This document shows, in pieces, positions 27,501 to 36,626 of a DNA stretch of 64,000 bases. This DNA is from Prunella strophiata. Taxonomy: Eukaryota; Chordata; Aves; Passeriformes; Prunellidae. The stretch's first letter is position 1; each line of letters opens with the position of its first letter. A model generated the notes under the pieces. It saw only the letters and a list, made by a program, of their open reading frames with translations, had not been told where the DNA came from and did not search any database. The position numbers and the translations under genes are program-made. Location of the stretch: NCBI GenBank assembly GCA_036583965.1, contig JAZBQD010000013.1:3636144-3700143 (forward strand). Direction: 5' to 3'.

Positions 27501-30500
27501 CAGAAGAAACAAGCAGGACCATGTGGGCTGGCAGCTCCTGAGGCTGACTGTCATTCAACACACAGAGCCTAGTGCTAAGGGGATACCTTCTCCAGGAGAG
27601 AGTTGAACAAGTGTTGTTAAGTGGGGCCACGAGGTGTTAATTGCTAAAAACTGTAGAAATTCAAATTTAAGGAGCCAGTACCTTCTAGTGTAGAATGACT
27701 CTACCAGAGAGAAGCCTGTCTTTGTGTCCTGTGAGGGAAGCAGGATACAGAGTGTTGGATAGGGCAGACTTAGGGCTCTGAATAAGGCCTTCATCACCTT
27801 ATCCCAGACTTCTCATAACCCTCTGCTCCCAAACAACCCACAATGACACAAATGCAGAACCAGGAACACAAGGAGGATACCAGCAATACCTTAAAGGTCA
27901 CAGAAGCTGTGACAGCACCTCTTTGTAGTGCTTTTCCTCTCCCAGTGCTCAGTTAATGATCCCAGGAGAGACTCCAGCCTATGGCAGTATGGCTGTGGGC
28001 AAGCACATCCATGCAACTCTTATTTGTCCTTTTTATTAACTGGAAGCCTAAGTGGTAACAGGAGCCAGAGCTACCTGGGTGCAGGATTTAGGCAGTGCCA
28101 CTGCCTCAGGGATTACATGTGTAACCTCTTCAGAATAAGAGACCAGACACAGGAGACTACAAATACACTATGGAGCAGCAAATATGGAATATTAAGCAGC
28201 CAGGATTTAAGTGCTAATACAATGCTGAGATTTTAAAAAGCCTCAGCTAAAGCCCTGAGAATAACAACAGATTGTTCCCCACTCTCTTTCAATTTGTCCA
28301 GGTTTTCCTGACTGTGGGAAGACTGTTTACACCCTTGCTATACCCACTGCTGTATTTGAGTTACTGGCAAGCTTTGGCCAGGTGACAAACTCAATGAGCA
28401 CTGAATCGTGCCTCGGCAAACATCAGCTCTGTCTCTGTCAGAGTTTATCTGCATTGGAGAAAAACTGTCCTCCAAGCTGGGAGCAGGGCTGGGCTGGAAT
28501 GGGAAGGCCAGCAGCAATATTCAGCATTTTTGAATGTGGCAGTTCTGAAGTGGGTCAATGAAGACCATTTCTGGCACTAATATGGAGTTAAGGGAACAAA
28601 ACCCATACTTGGACACCACATGCTGGTAGACATAACTTGGTGGTTCCTCTGACACTCCTTGTGGAGTGGCTCTCTGAGCATCTGGCTGTGAGAGGTTCCT
28701 ATGGCACAAGTATCACCTGAGGATAAACCCAAAACAAGCTGTCTGGTTTGCCTCTCCTACCTTCTAGTCTGTTCTTCCAGTTTATGCTTATGCTGGGACC
28801 ATAACAAATCTTACATTCCCCAGCCAGTGACAGAAATCATACACACACAGAAGGAGCCAAGTTCTTAGCCCTGCATAAGAAACCTGACACAACACAGGGC
28901 TTGTGCAATCTTGGGTGGAAACTCTCATCCATGGTGTATGTGGAATACACTCTGTCCAGAGAAAAGGTGAAAGGTCTGTAACTCACTTAGGACACACTGC
29001 TTTAAAAACATGGATAAACTTAGCAGCATTCCTGAGCTAGGAAAGATGAGTTTTGGTTTTTTTTTCTTTTTAAAGCTAGTTAACCAAATTGGAATAAGTG
29101 ACTTTTTTAATCCTTGACAAGAAAATCTGCAGTGGAATGAGGAATGATTTCCTCAAGTGTCAGTACAGAGTATCATTCCCAAGACTAGCTCCTCTCACCT
29201 CCAGAGGCACAAGACAACTGCATACACAGCTTGAGTGAAGACCTGTACCTCTGGCTCTCTTCAGAGTCCTCTGATCCTAGTGTTGTGGTTGAGGTGTCCA
29301 CCCTCCCATAGGCAAAATCCCCATGTCAGCCCCAGAGACTCAGCTCTGACAGCATCTAGTGTGAGAGATGTTCTTACAGCATGAGGTGGGCCTCTTCAGC
29401 CTGAATCTGTGTGTGTGTTTTTGTTCTACTGCTATTTGGGGAATAAGCAACTGATAACAAGCAAATGCTTTCGTCTGCTGGAGTAACTGTGTTCTCAAGC
29501 ATTAAAATTATGGTTTGTACTAACTGTCCAGTGGGGAGGAAAAAATCAAGGCTGTTAATTCCAGAAGATAGGTTAACTTCTGGGGGAAGGAGGCAGAAAC
29601 TGTTAAGTCTTTTGCTGTCAGAAAGAAACTCATGCTGCAAGTATTCAGTCAATTAGGCTGATTTGTAGCAGCCTCACTATAAATCCTCTTTCATTCAGAG
29701 GCAAGTTAAGCTCTTTGATGAAACATTGCATTCTAAGGAATTTCAGTAGGTTCTCACACATCTAACCATGGCAAAGTTATCTGTAGTGACACACCATCTG
29801 AGAATGACATGGTATGTTCAATTCTACAACATTACAGCCAATGTATCTCAAAAAAGGGAGGCCTGCAAAAAGCCTTTCACCCCACTCTTGCAGATTAGCC
29901 TTCTTCTTGCATGCTACATTTGTTCAGCCTATTAGTAAATTAGAAACAGATTTTCTAAATCAGTTCTAGATACAAAAACACTTGAGAGAGACAACTATGC
30001 AGTAAATGACCACTCAACCCAGAAACACAACTGTTTCACCAAAGAAATGCATCACTACATAGAGGTGTAAAATCAGTTTAAAGGCAGCATGTCTTATTGG
30101 GACACCTGTGTAACATGACCAGAGGCAGAACCATTTGTTTCCCTGGAAGTTGGAGCTTTCCCACTCCTTTGCCCCAGAGGGGGATGCCAGCAGAGCTGTG
30201 CCCCTGTCCCATGCCCAGCTGTGCCACCCAGCTGACTCACCCTGCTGAGCTGGTCCAGGAGTCTTTGGTTCTGCTCGGAGAGTTCCTGGACAGCGCGCGT
30301 CTTCTCGCGGTCGGCTTCGCGCAGGTGCACCTGCTGCTTCTCCAGCTCGTCCTGCAGCTGCTTCACGTCGCTCTCCAGCTCTGACACCCTTCCTTCCCAC
30401 TCTCCCTCCTTGTTCTCAAATCGCCGCCGCAGCTCGTGCTTCTCTTGTTCCAGGTGCTACATGATGGGGGAGAAGAGGTTAGGAAGGGAGGGGAAAAGGT

Positions 30501-33500
30501 GAATGTCTCCTTTTCCTCCCCTATGCTAGGGCTAAAACCTCGTGCAGGAAGGAAGATGGTGCTAGAGCGTGACAATGCCATGGCGATAACAATTCCACAC
30601 CAGGGCAGGTCACTGGCACTAAAGCCATTTTCCATTTCCAGCAATTGGCCTGTCCTTGGCCACTGGAGTTCAGCACATTGAATTTTTACTGAAATAACTG
30701 CCAAAAGAGTAAAGTAGGCTGCATGTCAATAGGCGAGATATATAGGTCAGACAGAGCAATTGATTTAGCAGAGCCCAGCTTAACTCCAAAGCAATACTTC
30801 AGTGGTCGGCGGCATAATTTTTTTAAAATTGCCTTCACAGTCAAAATACACAAACTATATACCCTCACTGTTGGTGAAGAATGTAGATGAGGCATCCTTG
30901 TTGTCATATGGGTCTCATGAACAACAGTTGAATCATCTATCCATTTGCTCCTTCTATTCCTGACCTAATTAGTTCTCTGAGAGTTTGATAGTGCACAGTA
31001 ACTCCATTGTTTGATGCAGCCCGCTCTGGAATGGCAATGGATGCAATGAACTGGTTGCTATAGACATTATGTACGTCCATGTTCTGGGTTCAGGTTTCTT
31101 AGAAACCACTCTCAGTTCTGGAGACTCTGCTCTGCTACGGATTGGCTGGAAAATTGAGGGACAGCACAAATCTGGTGAAACTTTTGCACGTTTTACAGGC
31201 TCAGTTAAATGAGGGCTTGATTGAAACAGAGCTGCAAATCAGGTCAAAGCAGATTTATGTTGTGCCCATTTGAAAGAATCCCTGCCCCAAAACCCTGAGC
31301 TTGAATTTCCCTTGGTGACTGAAGACACACATTTACTTTCAGAACAGTCACAGATTGGGGACATGGGCACGTCCCAGGATTAGCAGGGAAACCTGAAAAA
31401 CGGGAGTCCTCTCCTTGTTGGTTGTCCTCTGATCCCCAGAATAATCTCCTGCTACTCTCTACCAGACTCCCCACTCTTTAAGGAATGTGTCTTAGAAAAG
31501 AACAGAAACCCACTGGGCCAAACACTGGTAGCACTTGCTTATTTCTCCCAGGTGAATTGTTCCCTGGTGAACAATTCCCATGGCACTTCTGATAGGAGGG
31601 AAAAATAAACCTGCTAGGTGCAAAAGAAAATTGCACTGCATTTATGTGAAGTGGCTTTTTATTGCTTGTTAGAAACACAGGCTGTGAGGGGGCTGTTTCC
31701 CCTGGGTGCCTATTGCTGATGACACACAGCCTCCCTGGCAGGGTCCCTGTCACCTTCCCGAGCAAGTCTGAATGTCAAAACCCTCCAGTACCTCTCCAGC
31801 CTCTGGCCTAGGTATTGCTAATCTTCCACCTTTTTTTAGCTCTGCCACACAGATGCCATGTTTTCTCTTTCTTCACCTGATCTCCAAATCCTTTCCTATA
31901 CTCCTTCCAGCTCAGTGTAGCAGCACATTGCTTGTGCCCTTCAAATCCTTCTGCAAATTCCAGACTTTCATGAAAAACCCTTAAATATGAGGGAAAGTTG
32001 ATTAAAACCAGTGGCCCATAGTAGGGGATTTCCCCATGTTTCAGACACTAAAAGAATGAGCATCCTTGCAAATGAGAGGTAAGCAGTAATATAAATATTT
32101 TAATGCAGTAGGTAGGCATGAGATCCCAGCACCTGGCCCATTACAACCATTGCAAAGAAATCTTGTTTGTAGTCCAAGTGTGGCTGGAGCAGCCACAATT
32201 TCACTTTCAGTGGCACACTGAAAATTCTGTCTTTTATAGCTCTGCCTCTTTCACTGCTAGGCAACGTTTAGAAAGATCCAGGGCCTTCTCTAAATGGAAA
32301 GTGGAACTTCAGCCTGCTGAGAAGCAGCACTGCAGCTGAAGTGCCCCAGACACCCAAATGTGATTTAGAAGCCACTGATAAGCCATGTCAATCATTTAAA
32401 AAGCACTTTAGTCTTTCACTGCAAAAGAAAATCTCCACTACACAGAGCCTAAATAAATGGCCATCACAAAGGCTGGTGTTAGAATGAGGGGAAGAATATG
32501 AAGTTTATTCTGTTGTGACAGAGAAACCAGAACAGAGCAGGGGGGCACGGAGAGGCTGTTGCAAAGAGGAGGAGAACCCAGATGAGATGTGCTGACTGGT
32601 CCCTCCTGCTTCTGCCAGCAGCCATCTCTCCTGGCCTGCCCTCACCCCAGCACCTGCAGGGCTGCAGGTCTGGAGAGGGGATTTCTGCACACAGTGCTGA
32701 TAGGGCAAACTGCTGTCCTCAGTAGGGGAGTTTCTTGTTTCCTGAGTGTCTCTCCATTCACCAGCTGCTCATTGATTTTTACACAGAACTGCTTTCTAGA
32801 TTATGTTTTCTTCTGAAAACAGCTTCTCTTCAATTTAACTGAGCTGGACTGGTCCTCAACTGAAGAGATGAAAGCAAGGGGGAGTTTCCCAGCTGATAAA
32901 GAGGGTTCATACTGTAAAATGCTTGGACACAGCAGGCTCCTCTGTGTCAGAGCAACAGCACTATTAACTGTTTTAATCCCTTAGAGAGGATAAAACTGTC
33001 TAGAATCACATATCAGAATTTATTAAAGAACTTCAATTTCATGATTAGAAATTAATTTAAATTCAGGCTATTAAGTGAAAAGTTTGCCAGAGTAGGTGTA
33101 TGACAGGAATTCTGTACCTCAGCAATGAACCCACAAAACTAGAACATATTTAATCTTGAGGCAAAGCACCCAACAAGCAGACCAGCACCTTGGCTGTTGT
33201 GAAATGGAGAGGCTTCACTGAGCTCTTGTAACCAATTCTGAACTGTGAACTGGGACAAAATATCTCCTTCTAAGTGCTACTTAAATATCATTATATCAGG
33301 TTGTCACCAAGGATCTCATCTGAGACTCTGCTTCATGTCACCATCAGAAAGTTCTCAGCATAGGGAAGGAGGGAACAGCTGTGGGTCCTTCCTGTCTGCT
33401 CCTCTGAAACTGAAAAGCTTATTGTGAAATTTTATTCACTTCAGTGGCAACAGGAGGAGGCCGAGATTTAATCTGCAGAGGCTGGGATTATCAAGCTTGT

Positions 33501-35415
33501 GTTTTAGAAGATTAATGTTGAAATTTGATTTTTTGTGTGAAGCAGCACTGGGTTAAATTTGCCAAACCCAGTGGAAAAAAAATGACCCTAAAGTAGATAG
33601 CACTAACTCCTCTCAAATGGGTAGCCTGGAAAATAGCAATCTGTTATTCCACTGGGAAGTCAGGGTGATAGTAATGGGATGAAAATATGTAAACAGTCAG
33701 TTGTGTTTACAATCTCTTCATTTGCCTTCTGAATGGGCCTGTGAGAACAGAGGTAAACATTTGTGGGATGTTATTTAAAGTACTATAAAGTCATAGTTTC
33801 TCCCCTCTCCTTTTTACCTCTATATTTTGCAAGCAGTGAGTCTGAGGCTCCTGAACTCCCCAAGAGGCAGCTCACTGGGTACCTAAACTTGGGCATTTTT
33901 CCTTTAATGGTACCAAAGGTACTACTCCAACTCCTAAGGAAAACCATGTCAGCACAACACCACATACGTCAGTTCTTGCTTAAAGATCAACCTGGAAACA
34001 TTCACTGGCAAATTTTAATGCTCTGGGAAATTCTAATCTGATCAACAGAGCCACTAAGCAACAATTTGAGCAAATGTCACCTTCACTATTTTTCTATTAA
34101 AATAGCAAAGGCAGAGAGATTCCCCTGCAAAAAGGAAGGGATCAGCTGGGGTAAAATGACAAGCTTAATAAGAGAGAGGAATTTTTGTCAGGAGAACAAA
34201 GAGCATACAGTAATTTCACAAATCCTCTTGAACTTGAGAAATGTTAAGTCTGTGAGGAAGGAATACAGAAATATGCAGGACTGTGCAGAAAGGACTGGTC
34301 TAGGGCTGTGACTTGAAATGTGAATGTTAATCCAGCACTGTTCAAACTCTCTCCAGAAAGGTGAGAGAGGCTTTTCTCAGCCTTCTGAGCAGTATTACTT
34401 ATTGGAAGAAATACCATTTCAAGAGTACCTATGAGGAAGAGTGAATAATAGTGGTTCTCTCACAATTGTGCAAGAGAGCTGTTCCAAAAAAAAAAAAAAA
34501 AGCTGCCTGCACAAGTCTTTTTCTTTGTAATAGCTGTATTTTATCTTTAAAAATCAATAAATAGCTCAATCCCCCGAGTTCCTGGCAAACAGCTCTCTCC
34601 AGATACCTGTAGGCATTTTTCAGAGCCAACAGATAACAGCGATGTATCATTAGGGCTTATCTCCTGCCATGCCTAAAGCCTTAGCTGCAACAGCTTAAGC
34701 ATAAGGGTCACATATGCTCTGTAGCTCAGTACCTGCTGTGCAAATTTAACTTCCGAGGTATTTCTGTGACGAGATGAGCCGCGCACATCTCTCCCAGGTG
34801 GTCCTGGGGTAGAAGAGCCCCCCAGGAGCCTCCGGAGCGCGGTGCTGCAGCCCGGCCCCGGCTCCGCACGCCGGCTCTCGGCCGGCGGAGCGGGGCAGAG
34901 CGGCAGCTTTGCCTCCCCCAGGCCTCGCAGGCATTGCTCAGACCCTTTCTTCCCCGTCACGGCCACAGCGAGTCCCGGGGGCTGCTCGGCAGGGCCCGCG
35001 CCCGCCGCCCGCCGGGGAAGGGGCCGCGCTGCGCGGGGAGAGCCCGCGGGCCGGGGCCGGGGCCGGGGCCGGGCGGAGCGCGGCGGGGCCTCACCTCCAG
35101 CTTGTCGGTGAGCTCCTTGTGCATCCTCTCGTACTGCCGGCTCATGTCCTGGTTGCGCTCCAGCAGCGCCTTGCCCAGCCGCGCCGCCAGCACCAGGTCC
35201 TTCTCCTTCTGCCGGATCAGCGAGAGCAGCTCGGGGTCGCGGGCGGCGGCGGCGGGCGGCGGCTCCGGCGGCTCCCCGGCGGCGGCCAGCAGCGCCAGCT
35301 CCTCCTCCAGGGCCAGCTCCAGGGCGGCGGCCCCGGGCGGCTCCATGCCGCCGGCGCTGTCCGCCTCCGCCGGTGCTGACCCGGCGGCGGGCAGGCGCAG
35401 GCACGGCGCCGACAT
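365..35415 (-). CDS. BICDL1: BICDL1 (BICDR-1/CCDC64), dynein-Rab6 cargo adaptor; 5' six coding exons, 3' end outside window
   Basis: Six exons join in frame (35095-35415, 30241-30456, 5069-5185, 2967-3113, 1820-1999, 365-583; minus strand) to give 400 residues with no stop. Every junction is GT-AG and phase 0. The protein matches vertebrate BICDL1 almost residue for residue from the acidic region at about residue 32 onwards; human BICDL1 is about 570 aa, so roughly the last 170 residues lie left of position 1. Visible features are an Ala/Pro-rich N-terminus, a conserved AAxxG 'CC1 box' (A77-G81) that in BICD-type adaptors contacts dynein light intermediate chain, near-continuous coiled coil from about residue 62 to 325, then a Ser/Asp-rich linker (about 349-375). 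Known family role: linking Rab6 secretory vesicles to dynein/dynactin and KIF1C, mainly in neurons. The C-terminal cargo-binding part is not in the window. Confidence 0.95.
701..818. repeat. 32/33-bp tandem repeat, interrupted by a solo LTR
   Basis: Units begin at 701, 733, 765 and 798, each starting GATGCAGAGG or GATACAGAGG and running through TTTACTTTCATATG. The fourth unit breaks off after GAGGTT at 809, where LTR 810-1233 begins, and resumes at 1234-1252 with GAGGTTTACTTTCATATG. At least 3.5 units therefore predate the LTR insertion. The repeat lies in BICDL1 intron 5. Confidence 0.85.
810..1233 (-). mobile_element. Solo LTR copy 1, about 424 bp, 6-bp target duplication
   Basis: The element begins TGTAGGAATG and ends AATAATACA, giving TG...CA termini. 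It is flanked by a perfect GAGGTT duplication (804-809 and 1234-1239). A closely related LTR lies at 1379-1810. Six-base duplications are typical of class II (ERVK-like) endogenous retroviruses. The strand is inferred: read on the minus strand there is a CATAAA TATA-like box followed by AATAAA; read on the plus strand the order is less convincing. No internal viral genes are present. Confidence 0.85.
1379..1810 (-). mobile_element. Solo LTR copy 2, about 432 bp, adjacent to the BICDL1 exon 5 donor
   Basis: It belongs to the same family as the LTR at 810-1233, in the same orientation, with TG...CA ends (TGTAAGAATG to GTAATACA). The perfect 6-bp duplication GGCAAA (1373-1378 and 1811-1816) proves an insertion independent of copy 1. 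On the BICDL1 strand the insertion lies directly after intron base +9 of exon 5, so the 3' flanking duplication is part of the donor region. It is more AT-rich than copy 1, mostly through T where copy 1 has C. In the minus orientation it carries an AATAAA in the sense of BICDL1 transcription. Confidence 0.87.
1820..1999 (-). CDS. BICDL1: BICDL1 coding exon 5 (residues 268-327)
   Basis: The exon is 180 nt, phase 0, with acceptor AAG at 2002-2000. It encodes LHQSQLELQEVRLS through MEAEELEQEREQ. The donor is GTATTTGCC (1819-1811), with T rather than G at intron position +5, so it is weaker than the other donors of this gene. A solo LTR begins immediately after intron base +9. Confidence 0.95.
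2000..2966 (-). other. BICDL1 intron 4
   Basis: This covers the acceptor of exon 5 through to the donor of exon 4. Open frames here are short and lack recognisable domains. No repeat was recognised. Confidence 0.7.
2967..3113 (-). CDS. BICDL1: BICDL1 coding exon 4 (residues 219-267)
   Basis: The exon is 147 nt, phase 0. The acceptor is CCCTGCAG ending at 3114 and the donor GTGAGG starts at 2966. It encodes IKMLTDRKRELEHRLS through HDKDLQ, a coiled-coil segment conserved with human BICDL1. Confidence 0.96.
3114..5068 (-). other. BICDL1 intron 3
   Basis: Ordinary intron. The only local structure noticed is a 16-bp unit (GGCATGCATGGTGACA) present twice in tandem at about 4338-4369. Confidence 0.7.
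5069..5185 (-). CDS. BICDL1: BICDL1 coding exon 3 (residues 180-218)
   Basis: The exon is 117 nt, phase 0. The acceptor is CTTGCAG ending at 5186 and the donor GTGAGTCC starts at 5068. It encodes ASEVERQLSLQVHTLREDF through LESLQAE, continuing the coiled coil. It is separated from exon 2 by a 25-kb intron. Confidence 0.96.
20806..20838. repeat. (GTTTT)n / T-rich microsatellite
   Basis: A run of T broken by single G residues, with three or four GTTTT units. Low-complexity DNA in BICDL1 intron 2. Confidence 0.8.
23440..23650. promoter_or_regulatory. Internal CpG island with RFX X-box; candidate alternative promoter
   Basis: About 200 bp of strongly CpG-rich sequence isolated within an AT-moderate 25-kb intron. 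It contains GTTACC-GC-GGCAAC (23593-23606), which fits the RFX X-box consensus GTNRCC N0-3 RGYAAC exactly. Some 50 bp further along in the BICDL1 direction is a consensus minus-strand donor CAG|GTAAAT (last exonic base 23386). Island plus donor could form an alternative first exon of BICDL1 splicing to exon 3; promoter activity is inference. Confidence 0.45.
23874..24160 (-). mobile_element. CR1 LINE 3' end (5'-truncated copy)
   Basis: The plus strand reads as the reverse complement of the avian CR1 3' region. Recognisable pieces are the '...CCAGGCTGTTCCAAGCCCTGTCCAACCTGG' section, then 'GGGACAGCCACAACCTCCCTGGGCAACCTG', then 'CAGTGCCTCAGCACCCTCACA' and 'AGAATTTCTTTCTAATA' in order. The element therefore lies on the minus strand with its 3' terminus near 23874. 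CR1 is the dominant LINE of birds; this copy is truncated and has no intact reverse transcriptase. Confidence 0.9.
30241..30456 (-). CDS. BICDL1: BICDL1 coding exon 2 (residues 108-179)
   Basis: The exon is 216 nt and phase 0 at both ends, with acceptor TAG at 30459-30457 and donor GTGAGT starting at 30240. It encodes HLEQEKHELRRRFE through NQRLLDQLSR, a heptad-rich coiled coil nearly identical to human BICDL1. Codons are much more GC-rich than the flanking intron. Confidence 0.96.
30457..35094 (-). other. BICDL1 intron 1
   Basis: A 4.6-kb intron between the CpG-island exon 1 and exon 2. It starts with a GGGGCC repeat about 20 bp from the donor and has an A-run at about 34486-34501. No recognised gene or transposon otherwise. 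Confidence 0.7.
35048..35073. repeat. Short GGGGCC hexanucleotide repeat, G-quadruplex-capable
   Basis: The plus strand reads GGG followed by CC-GGGG units and a final GGG, giving five G-runs separated by CC. It lies in intron 1 about 21 bp after the BICDL1 exon 1 donor. On the transcript strand it is GGCCCC. The unit is the same hexanucleotide as in human C9orf72, but with only about four copies. Confidence 0.85.
35095..35415 (-). CDS. BICDL1: BICDL1 coding exon 1 (residues 1-107)
   Basis: The ATG at 35415-35413 begins MSAPCLRL, matching the conserved vertebrate N-terminus MSAFCLGL; G at -3 supports it. The frame stays open upstream to 35739, but that stretch is low-complexity Gly/Ala/Pro and looks like 5' UTR. 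A second in-frame Met (residue 24, MEPPG) has a stronger start context and could serve as an alternative start. The exon contains the CC1 box AARLG (77-81) and ends ELTDKLE, followed by GTGAG at 35094-35090. It lies inside a CpG island. Confidence 0.93.
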
Positions 35416-35849
35416 GGCCCTGCGCGCCGCCGCCGCTCCGCTGCGCCCCCCGCGCCCGGCCCGCGGCTGCGGCGGCTGGGCGGGGAGCGCCGCCGCCCCC
35501 GGCCCCCGCCCCCCGGCGCCGGGCCCCGGCAGCGCATGGCCACCGCCACGGCCACCGCCACTGCCGCCGGCGCAGCCGCCGCCACCCGCACCGGGCCCGG
35601 GTGGCGCGGGGGAAACCGGGTCCTGCTGGCCCCGGCTGCCGCGGGCAGGTCTCGGCCCTTCTGCCGCAGGCCCAGGCCAGAAATCCCCCCAAAACATCGG
35701 GGAAGTCCAAGGAGGGAACTTGGCACCCCCGAGGGGCACGGCGCGTTCTCCTCGCTGCCGCCCGCTCCCCCAGAGCTCTAGCGGGGCTCTTTCGGTTGCC
35801 AGAGAAGCTCTCGGGATCTTTGTGCTCAGTAGTTCACCCCGGAGAGCTG

Positions 35850-35961
35850 ACTACAGCTTCCAACAGCCACCGGGGCTTGCTTTCAATTTCAGATTGTTTG
35901 GCATGTTCTCGGGTAACATTTGTCCTAAAGGTACCCTCAGTGAACGTTGGGAGTTGTAGTT
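35850..35961. promoter_or_regulatory. Inverted pair of ZNF143/Staf-like motifs upstream of BICDL1
   Basis: The minus strand at 35961-35947 reads AACTACAACTCCCAA, a full match to the ACTACAnnTCCCA core of the ZNF143 (Staf) site. The plus strand at 35850-35862 reads ACTACAGCTTCCA, with one mismatch. The sites are about 85 bp apart in opposite orientation at the outer edge of the CpG island, some 440-550 bp upstream of the start codon. Such sites are common in CpG-island and bidirectional promoters. Confidence 0.5.
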
Positions 35962-36245
35962 AGTTCAGCTCCCAGTACTATTCCCTCTATTAGGGGCAGG
36001 ACTGGTTGGGGTTTCAGTTTTGGTTTTGTTGATTTTTTATTTTCTTAGATCCCCGTACAGGAGGGAGGCTGAGGCAGAATACAGCAGCATAAACCTGTAT
36101 ATTGTCACATTTGGTAAGACCCCATTCCCTCAATTTCTGATTATACTCTAATTTCAAGCAAAGCTGTAACAGTGATGGCACAAAAACATTTTAAAGGGAA
36201 CTTGTGCTTTTGATTCCTAGATTCTGCAGAAAGGAATTATGAGTT

Positions 36246-36626
36246 TTACAGCTTTTTTGTTTGTGTGCTGCTTTCTTGGGGCTTGCTTTCCTTTCCTTCA
36301 CTTAGACCATGTTCATCTGTATGCAACAGCCCCAACACATCAGTCCAAGGATGTTTTTGGCTGGGACAGTTGGTGACTGATGCAGTTTTCAAGCAGGGCT
36401 GGCTCCTGCCTGGCGTCAGACCCAGGGCCCTGGAGAGCTGCTGATTATTCGTAACAGTTAGAACATGAATTGTGGGAATGCAAACTTCCCTCTGGCCATC
36501 TGCCACTGGGACTTGGCCTTTCGTGGGGATACACCCCAACAGCCCAGCTTGGGGGACCTGTTGATCCTGGGCCTTTTCCTTGGCAGCATCAGTTAACAGC
36601 AGTGCTGCTTTTTGTAATGTGAGCAC
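36246..36626 (-). pseudogene. Possible decayed endogenous-retrovirus pol (integrase-like) fragment
   Basis: A 126-codon open frame on the minus strand. Its spacing and residue pattern loosely resemble the region around the zinc-binding and early catalytic part of an avian ERV integrase, and the frame upstream of the first Met is interrupted. No catalytic triad can be traced, and no LTRs were found next to it. The resemblance is weak and judged by eye; a chance ORF is a real alternative. Confidence 0.25.

Larger units (their letters stand above)
5186..30240 (-). other. BICDL1 intron 2 (25 kb)
   Basis: Large intron without any recognised coding exon. It contains a CR1 tail (23874-24160), a small internal CpG island with an RFX X-box (23440-23650), a GTTTT microsatellite (20806-20838) and scattered AT-rich stretches. 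Open reading frames of up to about 210 codons on either strand show no family similarity that I can recognise and are treated as chance. Confidence 0.75.
34780..35800. promoter_or_regulatory. CpG island over BICDL1 exon 1 and promoter
   Basis: Dense CpG and very high G+C relative to flanks, covering exon 1, its 5' UTR and the start of intron 1. BICDL1 transcription must begin in or just upstream (to the right) of this island; no TATA box is evident near the start codon. Long open frames in this island on both strands (over 340 codons) are products of the base composition. Confidence 0.8.

Noticed and set aside
34673..35959. Open frames of over 340 codons on both strands across the CpG island
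   Set aside because: They are Gly/Ala/Pro/Arg low-complexity shadows of BICDL1 exon 1 and its GC-rich flanks. Only the frame with the conserved MSAPC...TDKLE sequence is supported.
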